NCBI GenBank assembly: GCA_016715075.1 | Contig: JADKBK010000010.1 | Coordinates: forward strand, 107,477-171,476 | Length of the DNA stretch: 64,000 nucleotides | Source of the DNA: Bacteroidales bacterium | Lineage (GTDB): Bacteria > Bacteroidota > Bacteroidia > Bacteroidales > VadinHA17 | Reading direction: 5' to 3' | Shown here: piece after piece, positions 48,214-60,085 of the stretch | Numbering within the stretch: position 1 is the stretch's first letter | Layout of the letters: each line of letters opens with the position of its first letter | Position numbers and translations under genes: made by a program | Notes under the pieces: generated by a model | Told to the model about the DNA's origin: nothing | Database searches by the model: none | Seen by the model: the letters and a program-made list of their open reading frames with translations, nothing else

Positions 48214-49564
48214 ATGACTGAGAACGACATACTGTATCAACCACAAGGGATTTCAACCTCGATTGAATTATGGAAACATATCACATATGACAATGGAACA
48301 TCATCTCTGGCAAAAAACAAATTCAATACGTACGATAGATCAACTCAAAAAGGTGATTAAATTAAATAATCATCAGGAAGCAGAGATCAGGAGAACTGTT
48401 GAAACATTAAAAGGAGAGGGAAAAGAACCTTTACGGATACCTCCGTATTGCCTTCTCTCATCCAGGAGGACCCATTTAATCCAATATTATTTTCGCAAAG
48501 ATCCAAAAGAATTGATCCAGTATTCTGGCAATCTGTCCCCACTCCCGCAAATCTTCTATTCCCGGATGCCGGAGCGGAAGCAGCGATGAAGGAAGGTTCA
48601 AGAAGTTTTGGAGCTGCCTATCAGCGATATCCCAACAGGGTGGCATTGTTTGTTGCAGAAAACACAAGTTGTGCCTCATATTGCGTGCATTGTCAGAGAT
48701 CGAAATCTTTGGATAACTATGAATGTAAGTATGAAAGAGATCAATAGAGGCCTGTTTTACATTGGTTTAACAGAAACATAAAATGAAGTTCTTGTAACTT
48801 AGGGGATTGGAAAAATATGTTTATTTTATGACTCATATAAACCATTTTCATGAAATAACCTTCGATCTGTTCAGAGCAATAAAAAAAATCAGGGATTTTG
48901 GATTTACTGTTAGAAACCAAACTGTTTTATTAAACCATGTCAATGACAATTTCAGTATCCTGGCAGAGACTTTCAGAAGAATGTTCTGGATAGGTGTGCA
49001 TCCCTATTATTTATTACAATGCCATAAAGAAAAAGGAATTGTCCATTTCATAACCCCTGTCCAGGTTGGGAAAATATTTATGAAAAATCTTCAGGGGTTG
49101 GATTTCAGGGATAACGGTACCCCGTTATGCATCAAACGTTGAAGGTGGGGGTGGCAAGGTTCTACTGATGCCGTCGGGTCATGATACACACTCAATCTTA
49201 ATACCGGAATTGAGAATAAGATTTCTGAGAGTCATGCTGTAGTTTCTACATGGGATCATAAAGAGATTAATAAATATGAATCGCTTGGCAGGGCAACAGA
49301 GGAAGAATTTTCAGAAGCGGTAAAAATAATGAATGCTTTCATAGGGAGAAAAGGGGTTTTTCTTCCGAGAATAATCATTGTGGATGAAAAAGGCAATCAT
49401 ATCCGGACAACTAACAGGTCTAAGTTACCTGTTTATGCAACAAGAAAAAGACTGAAGCATTAGGATATGAATTATTTACTAAAGATATGCCACTTACCAA
49501 TCCTGCACTGATTTCTAAGGAACTTGAAAAAGTATATCTGAAAAGCAGGTATAATGTAAAATAA
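48214..49564 (+). pseudogene. KamA-family radical SAM aminomutase, multiply frameshifted
   Basis: Fragments in several frames line up with the lysine 2,3-aminomutase family in order: HLWQKTNSIRTIDQLKKVI, the RYPNRVALFVAENTSC segment, and the radical-SAM cluster CASYCVHCQR (Cx3Cx2C) at about 48670-48695; then NQTVLLNHVNDN, VHPYYLLQCHKEKGIVHF and VGKIFMKNLQG (48807-49142), and finally a tail with EGGGGKVLLMPSGH. KamA makes beta-lysine from lysine using SAM and PLP. At least six indels are needed; a stop follows VLVT at about 48800. The next gene is an acetyltransferase-deacetylase fusion. Confidence 0.75.
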
Positions 49565-49590
49565 TTGTAAACGCAGATAAAAGAAAACAG

Positions 49591-51323
49591 ATGTTCAGGA
49601 TACGTAAAATAACAAATCCTTTCCTTGAAGGGAATATAAAATCAGTTGAACGTAAAAAAAATCATCAGGCTGCAGTTCCCTGCACTCCAAGCAAATGAAA
49701 TAGAAAATATTTCACAACAGATGGTCAATCAGGTTAAAAAGAAATACCAGACATCCCTGGTTGTAGCTGATGATTTCAGTGGTAACATAAGAGGTTTCGC
49801 CATTCTTCTTTATATGTCCGATCTTAAATTCTGTTATCTCGACCTGATTGCAGTCACTCCTGGCAAACCTACTTCAGGCGTGGGGGGGGCAATTTATGAA
49901 AGGATACGGGAGGAAGCAGCTTCTCTGGGAACACTAGGATTATTCTTTGAATGCCTGCCCGATGATCCCATGTTATGCCGTGACACTTCCATCATTGATC
50001 AGAACATGAAAAGGCTTGCTTTCTATGAGAGATTCGGAGCATATCCAATTATCAACACAAAATATGAAACACCAGTAAAGCCGGAAAATGATTGTCCTCC
50101 TTACCTGGTCTATGACGATCTGGGGTCCGGAAGATCCCTGAGTGCAGCAGAACTGAAAAAAATAATACGGGCAATACTGACACGCAAATATTCTCTCTAT
50201 TGCTCCCGGAATATATTAAGAAGGTTGTTGACAGCATTAAGGATGATCCGGTTAAGTTAAGAACCCCCGATATGTCAATACCGATGAGGAAGAAAGCATA
50301 AGGCAAATAAAAAAGGTGATAACAGAATCCGCCTGTTTGTAAACGGCAGACATCATATCCATCATGTTAAAGAAGTCGGATATGTTGAGTCACCTGTCCA
50401 TGTGAAAACTATTTACAGGGAAATCTCAAAACTGGGGATAATATCTGAAGGAGAGGTAAATGAGTACCCGGACAAGTTTATTTATGATGTACACGACCGC
50501 GAGTATGTAAAATACTTCAAAACTGTCTGCAATGGATTAGAACCGGGAAAATCCGTCTATCCTTATGTTTTCCTATCAGGAATGCAGCTAAGCCACCAAA
50601 GATGCTGTCTGTCAGGGCAGGTTACTACTGTATTGACACTTTCACACCATTAAATTTGAATGCATATCAGGCGGCTAGGTGGGGTGTGAATTGTACTTTA
50701 ACAGCTGCTGATTCAATTCTTGAAGGTAACAGGATTGCATATGTACTGACCCGGCCTCCGGGGCATCACGCGGAACGATTTGTTTTCGGAGGTTTTGTTA
50801 TTTCAACAATGCTGCCATTGCGGCCAATTACCTGAGTAAATATGGTAATGTGGCAATACTTGATCTGGATTATCATCACGGTAATGGACAGCAGATTTTC
50901 TACGAAAGACGCGATGTGCTTACAATTTCCATCCACGGACATCCTTCATTCGCTTATCCTTATTTTCGGGTTTCAGGGAAGAAAAGGCAAAATGACGGAT
51001 TGGGCTATAATTTTAACTTTCCACTTAAAGAGGTGATCAACGGAATTGAATACCGGGAGATACTGAAAAAAACATTGAGTATTATCAGAAAATTCAGACC
51101 GGAATTTCTGATTGTTGCCTTGGGCCTCGACACAGCAAAGGGAGATCCAACAGGAACATGGATATTGTCACCCAGGGATTTCTACCTTAACGGCCAAATG
51201 CTGGCCGGATTTAAGATGCCTGTATTGTTTATCCAGGAAGGAGGATACAGGAACAGGTTTCTAGGTATCAATGCAAAAAATTTCTTCAGGGGATTTTATG
51301 AAGAGTATATTCATAACCATTAA
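49591..51323 (+). pseudogene. GNAT acetyltransferase fused to HDAC/acetylpolyamine deacetylase, frameshifted
   Basis: A protein of about 575 residues starting MFRIRKITNPFLEGN. The first half is a GNAT domain: FCYLDLIAVTPGKPTSGVGG, LGLFFECLPDDPMLCRD and LAFYERFGAYPIINT. The second half is an arginase-fold deacetylase of the HDAC/acetylpolyamine amidohydrolase type: RPPGHHAE, AILDLDYHHGNGQQIFY and ALGLDTAKGDPTGTW carry the active-site His pair and the metal Asp/His. Both halves are in one gene but require about five frame corrections (near 49640, 50225, 50580, 50800, 50965). A domain that adds acetyl and one that removes it, in one chain beside KamA, suggests amino-group acetylation of a small amine. 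Confidence 0.75.
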
Positions 51324-51333
51324 AATTAATAAC

Positions 51334-52151
51334 ATGGTTGAAGGTTTAAAGAGATACTGGATTTCGTGGTGTTAGAATAGGGCAACATGAACTAAAGACA
51401 AATACCCTTTTAACTATCCTGATAATTTTCTTCTTAACAAAATTATTAATCTGGTTTGTCAGACTAGGTCTGTTCAGAAAACGAAGATTAAAAAAACTGG
51501 ACCATAGTAATGCCTATTCTTTATACCAGATCATAAGGTATGTTCTCTGGATAATTTCAATAAGTATAATCCTGAATACATTGGGTATCAATCTCACAGT
51601 TTTGCTTGCAGGTTCAGCTGCACTTCTAGTTGGTGTCGGACTTGGCCTTCAGCAGACATTCAATGATTTTGTTTCGGGAATCATCCTGCTTATCGAAGGA
51701 TCAACAAAAATTGGCGACGTACTGGAGATAGATGGAGATGTAGTGATCATTCATAAAATAGGATTGCGTACATCTAAGGGACTAAACAGAGATGATATTA
51801 TCGTAATTATCCCTAACTCATTAATTACGACCAATAAGGTAATAAACTGGAGCCACCAGTCAAAAAACACGATTCAGAATAAATGTAGGAGTAGCTTATG
51901 GAAGTAATAGTTGAACTTGTAGTAAAGATACTGGAAGAAAGTGCTCTGGAGCATCAGATATTACAGACAAGAATCTTATTGAAGCAAGGCTTATAAATTT
52001 GGTAATTCCTCGCTGGATTTTCAGGTTTTATTTTACAGTGATAATGTTTTCAGGATTGAAAAGGTGAAAAGTGATATCAGAAGATTATTAATCGAAATTT
52101 ACTGAAAACAATATTACAATACCTTTCCCTCAAATGGATATACATTTTTAA
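51334..52151 (+). pseudogene. MscS-family mechanosensitive channel, frameshifted
   Basis: About 270 codons. Membrane helices (LLTILIIFFLTKLLIWFV) lead into the MscS pore and beta-domain signature LVGVGLGLQQTFNDFVSGII and LEIDGDVVIIHKIGLRTSKG. Breaks occur near 51380, 51890 and 51995; restoring one A at the CGAAATTT run near 52100 gives the expected end ENNITIPFPQMDIHF at 52151. MscS channels open under hypo-osmotic shock. It starts 11 bases after the GNAT-deacetylase gene. Confidence 0.75.
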
Positions 52152-52172
52152 ATCCAATAATACTAAAAATGA

Positions 52173-53049
52173 TTAAATAGCTCCAGTTTGTTGCGATATA
52201 TTTAAAGTTGATTTTATACTCAAAACCGGTAAATGAGAATGATTTAGAACTTGTTGAGGATAAGGACCAAGATAGTATGGACTGAAATCGTTATCAAAAT
52301 TTGCGGACAGAACAATTAAATCTATTTTATATTCATTCGCAATTTTAATTGTCTCGCCCGGAAAATCTTTATTTTGACATATCGCAGACTGAAATACAAT
52401 GCTGTCATTGTGTAACTGGATTTTGATTTTGTCCATAAACATAACAATTTCTTTTCTGTAAACATCGTACTCCTGTTCATTGAGTCCAAGCAAAAAAGTT
52501 CGAGATTGTTCTTCTCAATTATTGGCCTTGCATCTAAATACTTCGTTAGCATTCCTGGTTTAATCCTGACAGGGAATAATACTTTCTCAAAATCAGTTTT
52601 GCTCCAGTTTCCTGGGTATCGTTAAAACCGGACAAGTAGCATTTTTTACTACTCTGTTTGCTTCCGAGCCAATGAATAAATCTCGCATTCCCGATGTACC
52701 ATGAGTACCCATAACTATAAGACTGAAATCTTCTTCAAGAGCATGTTGGCATATAAGGTCAGATGGATTTCCCTCCATAATCTTTCCTGTAACTTTTATA
52801 CCAGCCTCCTTGAAAATAATGTCTGTAAGTTCTTGAATTTTTCCCCCAACAGTTGAGAGAATATTTGGAGTCATACGAAAATCATATGAAAATCCCCTCG
52901 CTGGAGGAGATGAATATCTGTCAACCACATTAAGAATTGTAACCTTGGCATTTTGCCGTTTAGCAATAGCAATACCTACCTTTATAGCACTTTCTGACAG
53001 ATCAGAATAATCAGTTGGTATTAAAAATTGAATCTATTTTGGTTTTCAT
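52173..53049 (-). pseudogene. Tandem universal stress protein (UspA), copy 3, frameshifted
   Basis: On the minus strand from ATG at 53047-53049: MKTKIDSI, then ILIPTDYSDLSESAIKVG in the next frame (here the T run has one extra T, unlike the contractions elsewhere). The first domain ends in VIVMGTHGTSGMRDLFIGSE; the second (52173-52552) reads YLDARPIIEKN and LIVLSANFDNDFSPYYLGPY. It is convergent with the mscS-type gene, and related to but distinct from the two plus-strand Usp genes. Confidence 0.75.
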
Positions 53050-53149
53050 AATAAATTAATTTAATAGTTAAATCCGTAAGAATATTTACCCCATATTTTA
53101 TCTATAGTTTCACGTGTTCTTTCTTTTCCATTTTTTCGCAGGAGCTCGC

Positions 53150-53300
53150 CTGGCTTAATATTAGGCTCTTCACTTGATTTTCAGGTTTTATGTCACATTG
53201 ATATTGTTTTTTAGTTTGGACAGATGAAAAGTACCATCAAAATTATGATTAATTGTAAACCTATTGAAATCAAAATTGTAATACATTTTCATACTTACGA
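53150..53300 (+). pseudogene. Remnant of an MscS-type gene 3' end
   Basis: Bases about 53172-53285 align with the 3' end of the mscS-type gene at about 52017-52128 at roughly 70% identity (shared TGATTTTCAGGTTTTAT, TGAAAAGT, TTACAATAC-like words). No frame is open. It is a decayed second copy in the gap between Usp copy 3 and the antiporter. Bases 53301-53418 show nothing else. Confidence 0.5.
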
Positions 53301-53418
53301 TAGTATATTAAACCTGAAACATAGAATCCAATTGCTTTAATATCCTGGGAAAAGCATAAATATCTTTAATTAAGTTATTATTTATTCTTAATCTTCATCA
53401 AAATCGCCAGATTTTCCA

Positions 53419-54594
53419 TCAAAAAGTATGTTCCCTTTTATGAATTATATTTCCAATTATAAGGAGGAAAATAGTCATAAGTATTACCAGAGTTAACACT
53501 TCTTCACTAATTAGAGGTATTCGGGAAGTCATCGGAATGCTCAGAAATAGGAGAATTGTAATCAGCCCTCGCGGTGAGAAAAAGAGTAAAGGGACTATTG
53601 GAATCTTAAGTATAAGTTTTAAAAAAATCAATCTTGTTGAGGCAATAAATATTGTAATTAGCAATGCGGTGATAATGTTTTTTTTAATGAACAATCCTTC
53701 AACTTGAGTTAAATATCCAAACATTATAAAGAAGAAAGATCTTACAATGAAAGTAAATTCAATCACAATTTTTTTGAATGATTTCAGGTCAGTTCTAAAT
53801 TTAGCAAAATCAACAAACCCCCTGATAGGTGTACTTTCCAGAAATTTATTATTCGATAGGACCAGACCAAATACAAGAACGAGGAGTAAAGCAGGCAGAT
53901 GATATAACTTTGCCAGCATATAAACCATTACCACAGAGGTCATTATTATGACGTAGTTGATATGGTATTTTATTTTATGAAGCAGGATTGCTAGAATTGA
54001 TGTTGTTATAAGTGCTATTATTATCGTAAGAACACTATTTAGGGCAAAATCTAAAACGCCACGTCCGATACTGACACTATTGAGAAGAATAAAATCAAAA
54101 ATGATAATCCCGAAAATATCAGAAAATGAACTCTCATATACAATAAACTCTTTTTCATCTGGATGCAAATAGAGAGCAGATGGAATAGCAACCGAACTAC
54201 TTATTATTCCTAGCGGGATACCATTAAGAAGAGAATCTCTAATTGAGATGCCATAGAATTGAACCATGATATACGCAAAAACTGCGGTAAAAGTTACAAG
54301 TAAAATCAAAGCTGAGGATATTGATTTTCTTATAAGAGCTTTCTTTCTTTTCTCAAGTTTAAGATCGAGACTTGCCTCCAGAATAATCAATATTAGTCCC
54401 AGCGTACCTATTACCGGTAGTATTTGTTTCATATTCGGAATTCCAATCAATGTGGATTTCCCAACCAATTGGATTCCTATTCCAAGTAAGATTAAAAAAA
54501 TAATGCCAGGAATCTTTGTATATTTGCTTGTAATATCAAAAATATAGGATAAAATCACTAATACGCAAAGAGACAGAATAATATAGTTCGTCAT
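53419..54594 (-). CDS. Cation:proton antiporter (CPA family)
   Basis: 391 residues with about 12 membrane helices and no cytoplasmic domain. The start LSYIFDITSKYTKIPGIIFLILLGIGIQ and the central NSVAIPS-like motif (SSSVAIPSALYLHPDEKEF) with following SSFSDIFGIIIFDF are typical of the CPA1/CPA2 exchangers; the two acidic residues of the ion site appear present. It is intact, in contrast to most neighbours. It exchanges Na+ or K+ for protons across the inner membrane and fits a pH/salt stress role. Confidence 0.8.
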   Translation of the reverse strand: MTNYIILSLCVLVILSYIFDITSKYTKIPGIIFLILLGIGIQLVGKSTLIGIPNMKQILPVIGTLGLILIILEASLDLKLEKRKKALIRKSISSALILLVTFTAVFAYIMVQFYGISIRDSLLNGIPLGIISSSVAIPSALYLHPDEKEFIVYESSFSDIFGIIIFDFILLNSVSIGRGVLDFALNSVLTIIIALITTSILAILLHKIKYHINYVIIMTSVVMVYMLAKLYHLPALLLVLVFGLVLSNNKFLESTPIRGFVDFAKFRTDLKSFKKIVIEFTFIVRSFFFIMFGYLTQVEGLFIKKNIITALLITIFIASTRLIFLKLILKIPIVPLLFFSPRGLITILLFLSIPMTSRIPLISEEVLTLVILMTIFLLIIGNIIHKREHTF

Positions 54595-54900
54595 TCTTCT
54601 TGTTATTTATATCTTAGTATAATTCGTCCATAATCAGAATTATTTTTAACCATTTTTCTTACATTAATTTATTAAAGAAACGCAAATTATCCTAAAAAGG
54701 TTGTTTACCTTAAAATCAAAAAACAAAAATTTCATGAGTCCATATAAATTTAGATATCGCTTAATATCTATTTTGACATTGGTTACTCTTATGCACTACC
54801 CTTCAAAAAACAAATAATCTGAAAAAGTCACTTAATCTGACCTTATCAAGAAGATCAATATTCGGCCTTGAAAATTGAAACGTACTATTGAATTCGGAGG
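54595..54900. other. Intergenic region
   Basis: About 300 AT-rich bases between the antiporter start and the end of the trehalose gene, both read on the minus strand. It probably contains the antiporter promoter. I see no repeat, RNA or gene. Confidence 0.4.
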
Positions 54901-57120
54901 TCATTTCATAAGATCTTTCAATAATTTCAATAAAAAAGAAAAGTCAGATACATTATATTTAGCTTGAGAGGGACTTAAGCCTACCCGAATTGTATGCGCA
55001 GAACCAGATAATGTTCTGAAGAGAGATTCATCTGTTTTGTCATCACCAGCAGCAAGAATGAAATCGAAATGTTTATTTTTCATGAGAGTATCGGCGGCTT
55101 TTCCTTTATCATATTTTCCACTTTTACTTCCAATACTTTGTTACCCTCCAGTATTTCGAAATCGGTTTTATGACGAATTATCTCGACAAGATCATCGCGT
55201 AGTTCATTAAGTCGCAGTTGGGCAAAATCCGAATCAGCGTTTCGATAGTGCCAGGCAATGCTTCCTGTTTTTTCTTCAATAAAAGTACCGTTGCATCGCC
55301 TGACATATTCATCAAGAATTGGCATGACAGCTTCTTTCCATTGAATATCTGAGATGACTGTTGCCTCCCATTTTCCACCAGATCTTTTAATAAAATAGCC
55401 ATGTTCGGCGACCAAAGTGACATTTACTCCCTTGAATTGTTTCTCAAGGAAATCTTTACTTCTCCCGCTTATTATGACTATTTGGTTTTTGAGGTCGTTG
55501 GATAATTTATTAATGACTTTCAATGTATTTTTATCAATAGTTGCAGTTCGGGAAATTTAGCAAATGGAACTAATGTGCCATCATAATCGAGAAAAAGGAT
55601 CCGTCGACCGGCGTTTTGATAATCTGAAATGATTTGAGATGAAATGGGTTTATTGATAAACTTAACATCCATCGATTTTTGCTGTTCTCTAGTATCAAAT
55701 GTCTGGTTAAAAAAATCATAAGCCCAGGTGAATACATTGTAACTCGAAATCCGGTTTTGCATCCTTTCAAGACGCGTATGTTTTTCCTCCGGTTCCATTT
55801 CAAGGGCGCTATAAATTGAGTCTGCCATTTCACTATTATCGGCAGGATTAATTATTAAGGCTTCATTTAATTCTGCTGCCGCACCTGCCATTTCACTTAG
55901 TATTAAAACTCCTTTATTCTCTATCTGGCAAGCTATGTATTCTTTAGCAACAAGATTCATCCCGTCACGTAAGGGTGTAATCAGACCAACATCACTTAAA
56001 TCGTAAAGAGCAACAAGTTCATTAAAAGACAAGGATTTATACTGATAAATAATTGGCCGCCACACCAGTGAACTGTATTTACCATTAATCCGACCTACAG
56101 TTGATTCAATCTCTTTCTTCATGTCCTTGTACTTTTCAATATTGTCTCGTGATGGAATGACTACCATATTGAAAACAACTTTAGAATGCCATTTCGGGAA
56201 TTTTTCCAGGAATGTTTCAAATCCCTTAAGCCTTAAAAGCAATCCTTTTGAATAGTCAAGTCTGTCAATAGAAAAAATGAGCTTTTGACCAGAAAGAAAG
56301 TTCTTAATCTTTTGTTTTTCAGCCAATACATATTTGTCCAGGCATGCTGAATGAAACTTATCATAGTCAATCCCGATTGGGAATGCATCTGCCTTAACAA
56401 GCTTGTTAGGTGTATAAATAACATTTTGACGACACTCAAAACCTGTTGTACGTTTAACTGTTTTGATAAAATGTTGCGTATAATCATGTGTGTGAAATCC
56501 TATAAGATCGGCCCTAATATTCCAGTAATGATAGCTTCCCGCCACAATCGTGGCATTAATCTGAATATTTCAAATGAGGGGAACGGGATATGTAGAAAAA
56601 AACCAATTGTAGCATCAGGTATTTTATTACGGATCATTTCAGGCAGAAGCATTAACTGATAATCATGTACCCATACAAAATCTCCTGGCTTTATGATTTT
56701 TACTATTTCATCACAAAATTTTAAATTAGCTTCCTTGTAGGCTTGAAAATAGTTTGTATTAAATACGCTATAAGAAGGAAAATAGTGAAATAATGGCCAA
56801 ATTAAGTCGTTACAAAAGCCTCCGTAAAACAAATCATTTAAATGCTGTGGTATATTAACCGGAGCAATATCAAAAAACTCATTATCAAATTTTTTTGAAG
56901 AGATATTATCGGGTAGATTATCACCAATTCCAGACCAGACTATCTTACTGTTAGTTACCTGGTTGTTACTCTTTTTAAAATTTTCAGACAAAGAAAGCAT
57001 TGCAGAAACAAGTCCACCGGAATTTTGGACAGCTTTGTAACCTTTTTTTGTTTTGCTGAATTTAAAAGGCAAACGATAAGCAGCAATTACAAGCCTTTTA
57101 AAATGGATCTCATTGGTCAT
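54901..57120 (-). pseudogene. Fused trehalose-6-phosphate synthase/phosphatase (OtsA-OtsB), frameshifted
   Basis: About 740 codons. The OtsA half starts at 57120 (RLVIAAYRLPFKFSKTKKGY, then VWVHDYQLMLLPEMIR and FFLHIPFPSFEIFR), breaks near 56510, and continues at 56545 (DLIGFHTHDYTQHFI, IDRLDYSKGLLLRLKGFE, EMAGAAAELNEALIINPAD). The OtsB half has RRILFLDYDGTLVPF, IISGRSKDFLEKQF and, after another break near 55080, DFILAAGDDKTDESLFRTL. Restoring the breaks near 56510, 55530 and 55080 gives the bifunctional enzyme, which makes trehalose from UDP-glucose and glucose-6-phosphate. Trehalose is a main compatible solute. Confidence 0.82.
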
Positions 57121-57229
57121 AATTTTATAAAATTTGTGCTTTGAACTTACTGTAATATAAAAGTAATTCCTATATATAACAAATAAAGCTTTATATTTAT
57201 AATTTTCTACCTATAAAATAAAGAAAATA

Positions 57230-58279
57230 ATGAATCAATACGCTGGTAATGAAACATTCAGAATAATAGTTGCTATAATTTCATTTATAGTACTATTGGT
57301 AATAATATTCTTCATTTACAGGTACTTTTTTCTTTTTTTTAAGAAGAAAGTATCTCGAACACCAGGGAGGCTTGATGATTTTGTTCTGGACCTATTTAAG
57401 ATACCAGCTTTGTGGTTATTTTATTGGATTCTTCTAAAAATCTTTACACATATATTTTTAAGCAATCTCCCCTTCTTCCCTTGGTTACTTCATATTGATT
57501 CTGTGTTGCTCATTTTTTCAATTGCATGGATTTCTATTCAGTTTGTCGGGGCAGGAGCATATTATTTACAAGGCAAGCTTGACATTGGAACTGCAGATAA
57601 CCTGAATGCAAGAAGTCGCCTTACTCAAATTAAAGTGTTTAAAGGAATAGTTAATTCATTAATTATAATTATAGCACTGTCTATAGGATTATTGACTTTT
57701 GAACAAGTAAGGACCATTGGGATTAGCTTATTAACATCAGCTGGAATTATAGGTATCATTGTTGGATTTGCTGCACAAAAAAGCATTGGTATGATACTTG
57801 CCGGGATACAGCTTGCCATTACACAACCTATCAGGCTTGATGATGTGGTTATTGTTGAAGGAGAATGGGGCAGGATTGAAGAAATAACGTTAACCTATGT
57901 AGTTGTTAAGATCTGGGATGAAAGGCGTTTGGTATTGCCAGTAACATGGTTTCTCGAAAAACCATTCCAAAACTGGACCCGAACAGGTTCAGAGATTACC
58001 GGGACGATTTTTTTATATGTTGATTTCAGTTTCCCTGTTGACAGCATCCGAGTAGCATTACCTGAAATGCTAAAAGGTAATCCGGATTGGGATGGCCGGT
58101 TATGGAATGTACAAGTTACAAAAATAACGGAACAGTTTAAAGAAGTTCGTGTATTGCTAAGTAGTGTTGATGCCTCGAAAAATTGGGATTTAAGAGCTGC
58201 AATAAGGGAGAAGCTTATTGATTTTATTAATACAAATTACCCTGATACATTTGCTAAGATAAGGATTAAGACGAATTAA
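57230..58279 (+). CDS. MscS-family mechanosensitive channel
   Basis: 349 residues, intact. Helices at about 10-35, 60-85, 95-120 and 140-165 lead into the MscS pore helix and beta domain (LLTSAGIIGIIVGFAAQKSIGMILAGIQLAITQPIRLDDVVIVEGEWGRIEEI). It is divergent from the trehalose gene and followed after one base by the chloride channel gene, so the two form a solute-and-ion release unit. Confidence 0.85.
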   Translation: MNQYAGNETFRIIVAIISFIVLLVIIFFIYRYFFLFFKKKVSRTPGRLDDFVLDLFKIPALWLFYWILLKIFTHIFLSNLPFFPWLLHIDSVLLIFSIAWISIQFVGAGAYYLQGKLDIGTADNLNARSRLTQIKVFKGIVNSLIIIIALSIGLLTFEQVRTIGISLLTSAGIIGIIVGFAAQKSIGMILAGIQLAITQPIRLDDVVIVEGEWGRIEEITLTYVVVKIWDERRLVLPVTWFLEKPFQNWTRTGSEITGTIFLYVDFSFPVDSIRVALPEMLKGNPDWDGRLWNVQVTKITEQFKEVRVLLSSVDASKNWDLRAAIREKLIDFINTNYPDTFAKIRIKTN

Positions 58280-58280
58280 A

Positions 58281-60074
58281 GTGCTGTCATTAAAAGTAAC
58301 TCTAATAAGACAAAGAATATCAAGTCTTTTGTTAGCCATTGCCACGTACAGGTTAAAAAATCCCAAAGCATTTATATTAATTCAAAGTTTGCTTATTGGG
58401 TTAACAGCAGGGTTAATAGCGGTATTACTGAAAAACATAGTTCATTATACAGGCAGGGAATTGCTACAAGAATTCATCGCCTACACACCTCAATTCTTAT
58501 ATCTTGCATTACCTGGTATCGGGATTCTGTTGACAGTTTTATATCTGAAATACTTTGTCAGGGATAATATTTCGCATGGAATTAGTAAGGTGTTGCAGGC
58601 TGTTTCCAAAAATCATAGCAGGATTAAATTTCATAATACGTACTCATCTGTAATATCAAGTATCCTTACGGTAGGTTTTGGAGGTTCGGTAGGATTGGAA
58701 GCGCCAATCGTCTATACAGGTTCGGCCATTGGATCAAATTTGGCAGGAGTTTTTAGACAAGATTATAAAACCACTACGTTATTACTTGCTTGCGGTGCGG
58801 CTGGAGCTATTGCGGGGATATTTAAAGCACCGATAGCTGCCACTATTTTTGCACTTGAAGTGTTAATGATAGATCTTAGCATGTGGTCAATAATCCCTCT
58901 CTTGCTATCATCAGTTAGCGGGCATTTGTTTCCTACTTTCTCATGGGGATAATGTCATGTTTAATTTCACTCTGTTTGATTCATTTGAAAAAGAACATAG
59001 CATACTACCTCATATTAGGAATAACCTGTGGTTTAATATCAGTTGCTTTTATGCGGCAATTGTGGTTTTTTGAAAAAAGTAGCAAGGATTAATCACGTCT
59101 GGCAAAAGATTACGTTAGGGGCTATTGTGCTGGGCATTTTAATTTTTCTGATGCCTCCCTTATTTGGTGAAGGATATTTAACGCTACAACTTTTACAAGG
59201 GACAAATCCTGAGCAAATAAACCAGTTAATTCAATTTGAATTTTTAAAGACGAATATCAATACGGTTCTCATTTTTCTTGCAGCTGTTATCTTTTTTAAG
59301 GGATTGGCAGTAGCGGCAACAACAGGAAGTGGAGGTATTGGCGGAGTATTTGCACCGGCTCTTTTTATGGGTGGAGTTACCGGTTTTATTGTTGCTGAGT
59401 TATTAAATAAATTACCATTCGTAAATGTATCTGTAAGAAACTTCTCCCTGGCAGGAATGGCAGGTATAATGGCAGGCATAATGCATGCTCCATTGACTGC
59501 AATATTCCTAGTTGCCGAAATCACAGGAGGATTTAGCCTTTTAATACCACTTATTGTTACAGCATCCACTTGTTATTTAACTACAAAATATTTTGAAAAG
59601 GATTCAATCTATGCAAAAGAACTGATCAGCAAAGGAGAAGCATTAACCCATCATAAAGATCGAAACATCCTTATTCTTTTAAAAATTGAAAAAGTTATAG
59701 AAACAGATTGTACGAGTCTTAAAACAACTGATAGTCTGAGGCGTATTGTTGAACTTTTCAGAAAATACGACAGGAATTTATTCCCTGTTTTGGGCAAAGA
59801 GAACGATTTACTTGGAATGATCATGCTCAATGATGTTCGTGATAAAATGTTTGATCAGGAATTACTTGATACAACTTTTGTGATTGACTATTACATACAA
59901 TCCCCAGCTGTAATTGATTACTACGATTCTTTTGAGCGGATCATGAATATTTTTGATGAGACAAAAGCATGGAATCTGCCTGTTTTAAAAGAAGGTAAAT
60001 TTGCAGGTATAATCTCTAGATCAAAACTTTATAGTGAATATCGAAAATTGATGGTACAATTGTCAGATGAATGA
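58281..60074 (+). pseudogene. CLC chloride channel/antiporter with CBS domains, frameshifted
   Basis: About 595 codons. The first half (GTG at 58281) has the CLC signatures GFGGSVGLEAPIVYTGSAIG and AAGAIAGIFKAPIAATIFALE. The frame ends at 58952 and a short middle frame (TLFDSFEKE, IAYYLILGITCGLIS) leads into 59043-60074, which carries GSGGIGGVFAPALFMGG, MAGIMHAPLTAIFLVAEITG and two C-terminal CBS-type domains (FPVLGKENDLLGMI, LPVLKEGKFAGII). Two breaks, near 58950 and near 59070, are needed. It moves chloride in acid or osmotic stress. Confidence 0.8.
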
Positions 60075-60085
60075 TCGTATCTATA

